NCBI RefSeq assembly: GCF_900115345.1
Contig: NZ_FOWC01000007.1
Span: forward strand, 372,001-436,000
From: Amycolatopsis rubida
Lineage (GTDB): Bacteria; Actinomycetota; Actinomycetes; Mycobacteriales; Pseudonocardiaceae
Reading direction: 5' to 3'
Length of the DNA stretch: 64,000 bases
The stretch's first letter is position 1. The number at the start of each line of letters is the position of its first letter. Below the pieces are notes generated by a model that worked only from the letters and a program-made list of their open reading frames with translations, searched no databases and was not told where the DNA came from. The translations under genes and the position numbers were made by a program. Positions 61,933 to 64,000 of this stretch are shown one piece after another.

Positions 61933-62150
61933 GCCCTCCCCACTCTGTCCGTACCCCGCGGGGCGCCTGAGAGTTTCACCCGCGTGGATACCCGGGTTTG
62001 CACCGTCGGCGGCACCGGCTGGTGGTCTCCTGCCGATGCGCTTTCCAGAGGCGTCTCGTCCGCGCGGTCCAGGGTGCCTGAGAGGTTCCGGGGAGGACTT
62101 GCTCCTTCGGCGCCGGACCGGGGATGCCGGTCCGGTCTCTCCCGCGCGGG
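61933..62150 (-). promoter_or_regulatory. Tandem glycine riboswitch, orphan
   Basis: Reading the minus strand, GCGGGAGAG (62146-62138), CCGAAGGAGCAA (62111-62100) and CTCTCAGGCA (62084-62075) form the first aptamer. GACGGTGCAAAC (62007-61996) and CTCTCAGGCG (61973-61964) with a closing GGACAGAG form the second. A TAGACT -10-like box lies at 62168-62173. No minus-strand gene follows: two stem-loops and the opposite-strand SnoaL gene come next. In relatives a glycine cleavage gene follows. Confidence 0.85.
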
Positions 62151-62187
62151 TTCGTCGATCGCGCGCCCAGTCTAGCGCGGAGGAAGA

Positions 62188-62769
62188 TCAGCCCGTGCGG
62201 CGGGCGTTGCGGCGCTGGGTCAACTCGTCCGGCACGACGGCCTCGACCAGTCCGCCGTCGGCACGCTCGGCCGGGAACTCGTGGATCGTGCCGCTGATCT
62301 CCTGCATCGCCCCGCTGACCGCGATGCCGAAGACGCCCTGGCCGCCCTGGAGCAGATCCACGATCTCCTCCGGCGACGTGCATTCGTACACCGTGGTGCC
62401 GTCGGAGAACAGCGTGACCTTCGCCAGGTCGCGCACCCCGCGCACGCGCAGGTGGTCCACCGCGACGCGGATGTTCTGCAGCGAGACCCCGGTGTCCAGC
62501 AGGCGTTTCACCACCTTGAGGACCAGGATGTCCTTGAACGAGTACAGCCGCTGCGACCCCGAACCGTGCGCCGTCCGGATGCTGGGCGCGATCAGCTTCG
62601 TGCGCGCCCAGTAGTCCAGCTGGCGGTAGGTGATCCCGGCGATCTGGCAGGCCGCGGGACCGCGGTAGCCGACCAGCTCGTCGGGCAGCGAGGCGTCGGG
62701 GAACAGCTCGCCCTGCTCGCCGTCGGCGACAGGTCCGGCAGGTATCTCCGGACGACCAGCCTCGACCAC
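62188..62769 (-). CDS. MerR-family regulator (Rv1830-like)
   Basis: A 193-residue MerR protein with its HTH at about 38-85 (AACQIAGITYRQLDYWART) and a C-terminal region with VTLFSDGTTVYECTSPEEIV, as in the mycobacterial Rv1828/Rv1830 group. The GTG at 62769 follows GGAGGC. In mycobacteria this gene lies between the bifunctional nuclease (Rv1829) and glycine dehydrogenase. Here the nuclease gene is at 63695 and the riboswitch directly behind the stop. The group is linked to cell-cycle and division control. An inverted repeat lies in its own promoter region. Confidence 0.85.
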   Translation of the reverse strand: MVEAGRPEIPAGPVADGEQGELFPDASLPDELVGYRGPAACQIAGITYRQLDYWARTKLIAPSIRTAHGSGSQRLYSFKDILVLKVVKRLLDTGVSLQNIRVAVDHLRVRGVRDLAKVTLFSDGTTVYECTSPEEIVDLLQGGQGVFGIAVSGAMQEISGTIHEFPAERADGGLVEAVVPDELTQRRNARRTG

Positions 62770-62892
62770 CGCAAGCCTCCCCTCGCCCGGCCTCGCGGCG
62801 GGGCGTTCGACAGGCCGGTCGAGCCCAGGATCGGGATCGGCCGGGGAAAACTGCCACGAGCGCGCCGGGTCGGCGAATCACATCATGGCGAT

Positions 62893-62911
62893 TTACCGCC
62901 TTTGACGGTAA
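62893..62911 (-). promoter_or_regulatory. MerR-type operator, TTACCG-N7-CGGTAA
   Basis: A perfect 19-bp inverted repeat about 125 bases upstream of the MerR start. On the minus strand it includes a TTACCG that, with a CATGAT 18 bases later, could be an over-spaced -35/-10. MerR proteins typically act at such long spacers. Confidence 0.5.
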
Positions 62912-63002
62912 GGCTGCGCCGCGAGCCGGTCAACGCGACGCGCGGCGGACCTCAAGCCCGTGTCGAGGCTTTGGCCCGTTCGCCGCACGGGATGGACAGT
63001 TT

Positions 63003-63038
63003 TTACTCAGCCGAGTAACTTATTACTCATGCAAGTAA
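63003..63038 (+). promoter_or_regulatory. Two tandem TetR operators, one over the start codon
   Basis: TTACTC-N4-GAGTAA (63003-63018) is perfect and TTACTC-N4-AAGTAA (63023-63038) differs by one base. Both are 16 bp, spaced 20 bp apart (two helical turns). The second covers the TetR start codon at 63029, a clear sign of autorepression. Confidence 0.75.
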
Positions 63039-63658
63039 ACATCGACACGCAAGCCGAACTGGGCCTCAGCGTCACCGAGGCCACCACCCGGGCGCAGATC
63101 ATCGGCGCGACCATCGCCACGATCGCCGACCACGGGTACGCGCGCACCACCTTCGCGCGCATCAAGGAACGGGCCGGGCTCAGCAGCACGCGGCTGATCT
63201 CGTACCACTTCACCACCAAGGCCGGCCTCATGCAGGCGGTGCTGAGCACGGTGTCCGAGACCAAATCGGAATACCTGCGCCGGCGCAGCGAGGGCGTCGA
63301 CCCGGCGGACCGGGCGGGGAACCTGCGCGCGTACATCGAAACTTCGGTCGCGTTCCTGCGCGACTACCCGCAATGCGAGCGGGTGCTGGTCGAGATGGCC
63401 GCGCACGCCGACGACCGCGACGGCTGGGCGATGACCGGCGTCATGGTCGGGCAGCTGCGCACCGGCGCGCTGCGGCGGCAACTGGAACAGGGCCGCACAG
63501 AAGGGGCGTTCGGCGACATCTCGCCGGAGATCGTGGCGCTGTCCATCGCGCAGGCCATCGACGGGGTCGCGGCCGCCTACGCCGCCGATCCGGCGGTGGA
63601 CCTCGATCGCTACGGCCGGGAGCTGGCCGACCTGTTCGCCCGCGCCACCGCGCGGTGA
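63029..63658 (+). CDS. TetR-family regulator, autoregulated
   Basis: A 209-residue TetR protein. The HTH is at about 34-55 (TTFARIKERAGLSSTRLISYHF) and a long C-terminal ligand domain follows. It sits on the plus strand inside an otherwise minus-strand conserved segment (MerR, bifunctional nuclease), so it is probably an insertion. Two 16-bp operators cover its promoter and start codon. The transcript is likely leaderless or nearly so, because no ribosome site precedes the ATG. No other target gene is adjacent. Confidence 0.85.
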   Translation: MQVNIDTQAELGLSVTEATTRAQIIGATIATIADHGYARTTFARIKERAGLSSTRLISYHFTTKAGLMQAVLSTVSETKSEYLRRRSEGVDPADRAGNLRAYIETSVAFLRDYPQCERVLVEMAAHADDRDGWAMTGVMVGQLRTGALRRQLEQGRTEGAFGDISPEIVALSIAQAIDGVAAAYAADPAVDLDRYGRELADLFARATAR

Positions 63659-63694
63659 GCTCGTGCCCGGCGGGAAACCGCCGGGCAGCGGCGA

Positions 63695-64000
63695 TCAGGT
63701 GTCGGCGCCGCGGAAGTCTTCCGGGGACACGGAGTCGAGGAACTCGCGGAACTTCTCGACCTCGTCCTCCTGCTCGTCCGGGATGATCAGCCCGGCTTCC
63801 TCGAGCACCGCGTCGACCGCGTGGATCGGGACCCCGATCCGCAGCGCCAGCGCGACCGAGTCGCTCGGGCGGGCCGACACCCGGATGTCGCCGTCGAAGA
63901 CCAGCTCGGCGAAGAACGTGCCTTCTTTGAGATCGGTGATCACGACCTGCTCAAGCTCGCGGCCGAGCGCGCCGATGACCTCTTTGAGCAGATCGTGGGT
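63695..64000 (-). CDS. Bifunctional nuclease family protein (DUF151), N-terminus outside window
   Basis: The C-terminal 101 residues of a DUF151 bifunctional nuclease (THDLLKEVIGALGRELEQVV, VSARPSDSVALALRIGVPI, then an acidic EDEVEKFREFLDSVSPEDF tail). The gene continues past the right edge. It corresponds to Rv1829, which lies next to the Rv1830-like MerR in mycobacteria; the same neighbour is here. The family is named for nuclease activity shown in plants, while its role in actinobacteria is poorly known. Confidence 0.88.
   Translation of the reverse strand, partial: THDLLKEVIGALGRELEQVVITDLKEGTFFAELVFDGDIRVSARPSDSVALALRIGVPIHAVDAVLEEAGLIIPDEQEDEVEKFREFLDSVSPEDFRGADT

Overview
The window is high-GC actinobacterial chromosome. 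Gene content and style point to a Pseudonocardiaceae member, most like Amycolatopsis. This is an inference from an Sdh1-type sdhCAB operon, an actinomycete erm gene, a DasR-type chitobiose operon, several STAS/GAF/ANTAR regulators, and a MerR plus bifunctional-nuclease pair ordered as in mycobacteria next to gcv genes. No rRNA, tRNA, IS element, prophage or CRISPR array was seen.

1-9 kb: decayed TetR and GntR remnants, then a LysR regulator divergent from sdhC-sdhA-sdhB. A 55-bp palindrome separates this operon from a convergent PRC-barrel/DUF2382 stress protein. Next comes an erm 23S rRNA methyltransferase behind a short leader peptide with an RLR motif, then an aldehyde dehydrogenase.

8.5-15.4 kb: a copper amine oxidase with its TetR regulator, which together with the aldehyde dehydrogenase suggests amine catabolism. 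A LysR gene, a TetR/FabH divergent pair, a broken alpha/beta hydrolase and a flavin monooxygenase follow.

15.5-22.3 kb: a catabolic cluster (RidA, DUF1028, M20 amidohydrolase, aspartase) followed by two transporters (MHS symporter, APC permease). A near-identical 24-bp operator-like element lies in front of each half.

22.3-41.9 kb: mixed genes. They include a Methyltransf_19 enzyme, proline iminopeptidase, a dipeptide-type ABC transporter with fused ATPases, a frameshifted secreted protease, a MarR/FUSC exporter pair, an acyl-CoA synthetase, a receptor Ser/Thr kinase with a degenerate glycine loop, and a sortase-anchored GH25 lysozyme.

42-47 kb: a dasABC-like chitobiose ABC transporter plus GH3 N-acetylglucosaminidase, with two tandem DasR-type (dre) sites upstream. 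A second 55-bp palindrome ends the operon.

47-56 kb: a stress and partner-switching region. It holds an RsbW-like ATPase, CsbD, GAF-ANTAR, a large STAS-AraC-GAF-ANTAR fusion, a STAS protein, two SRPBCC proteins, and decayed STAS and MEDS-ATPase genes. Three promoters here resemble actinobacterial SigB-type stress promoters.

56-64 kb: a GNAT enzyme, zinc alcohol dehydrogenase, XRE regulator, iodotyrosine-deiodinase-like nitroreductase with divergent LysR, a frameshifted nucleotidyltransferase and a SnoaL-like protein. A tandem glycine riboswitch on the minus strand has no gene behind it. A MerR regulator, an autoregulated TetR and the end of a bifunctional nuclease close the window. In mycobacteria the glycine dehydrogenase gene follows this MerR gene, so the riboswitch appears orphaned at a synteny break.

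Eight loci look like pseudogenes, which is many for 64 kb. Several carry internal deletions as well as frame changes.
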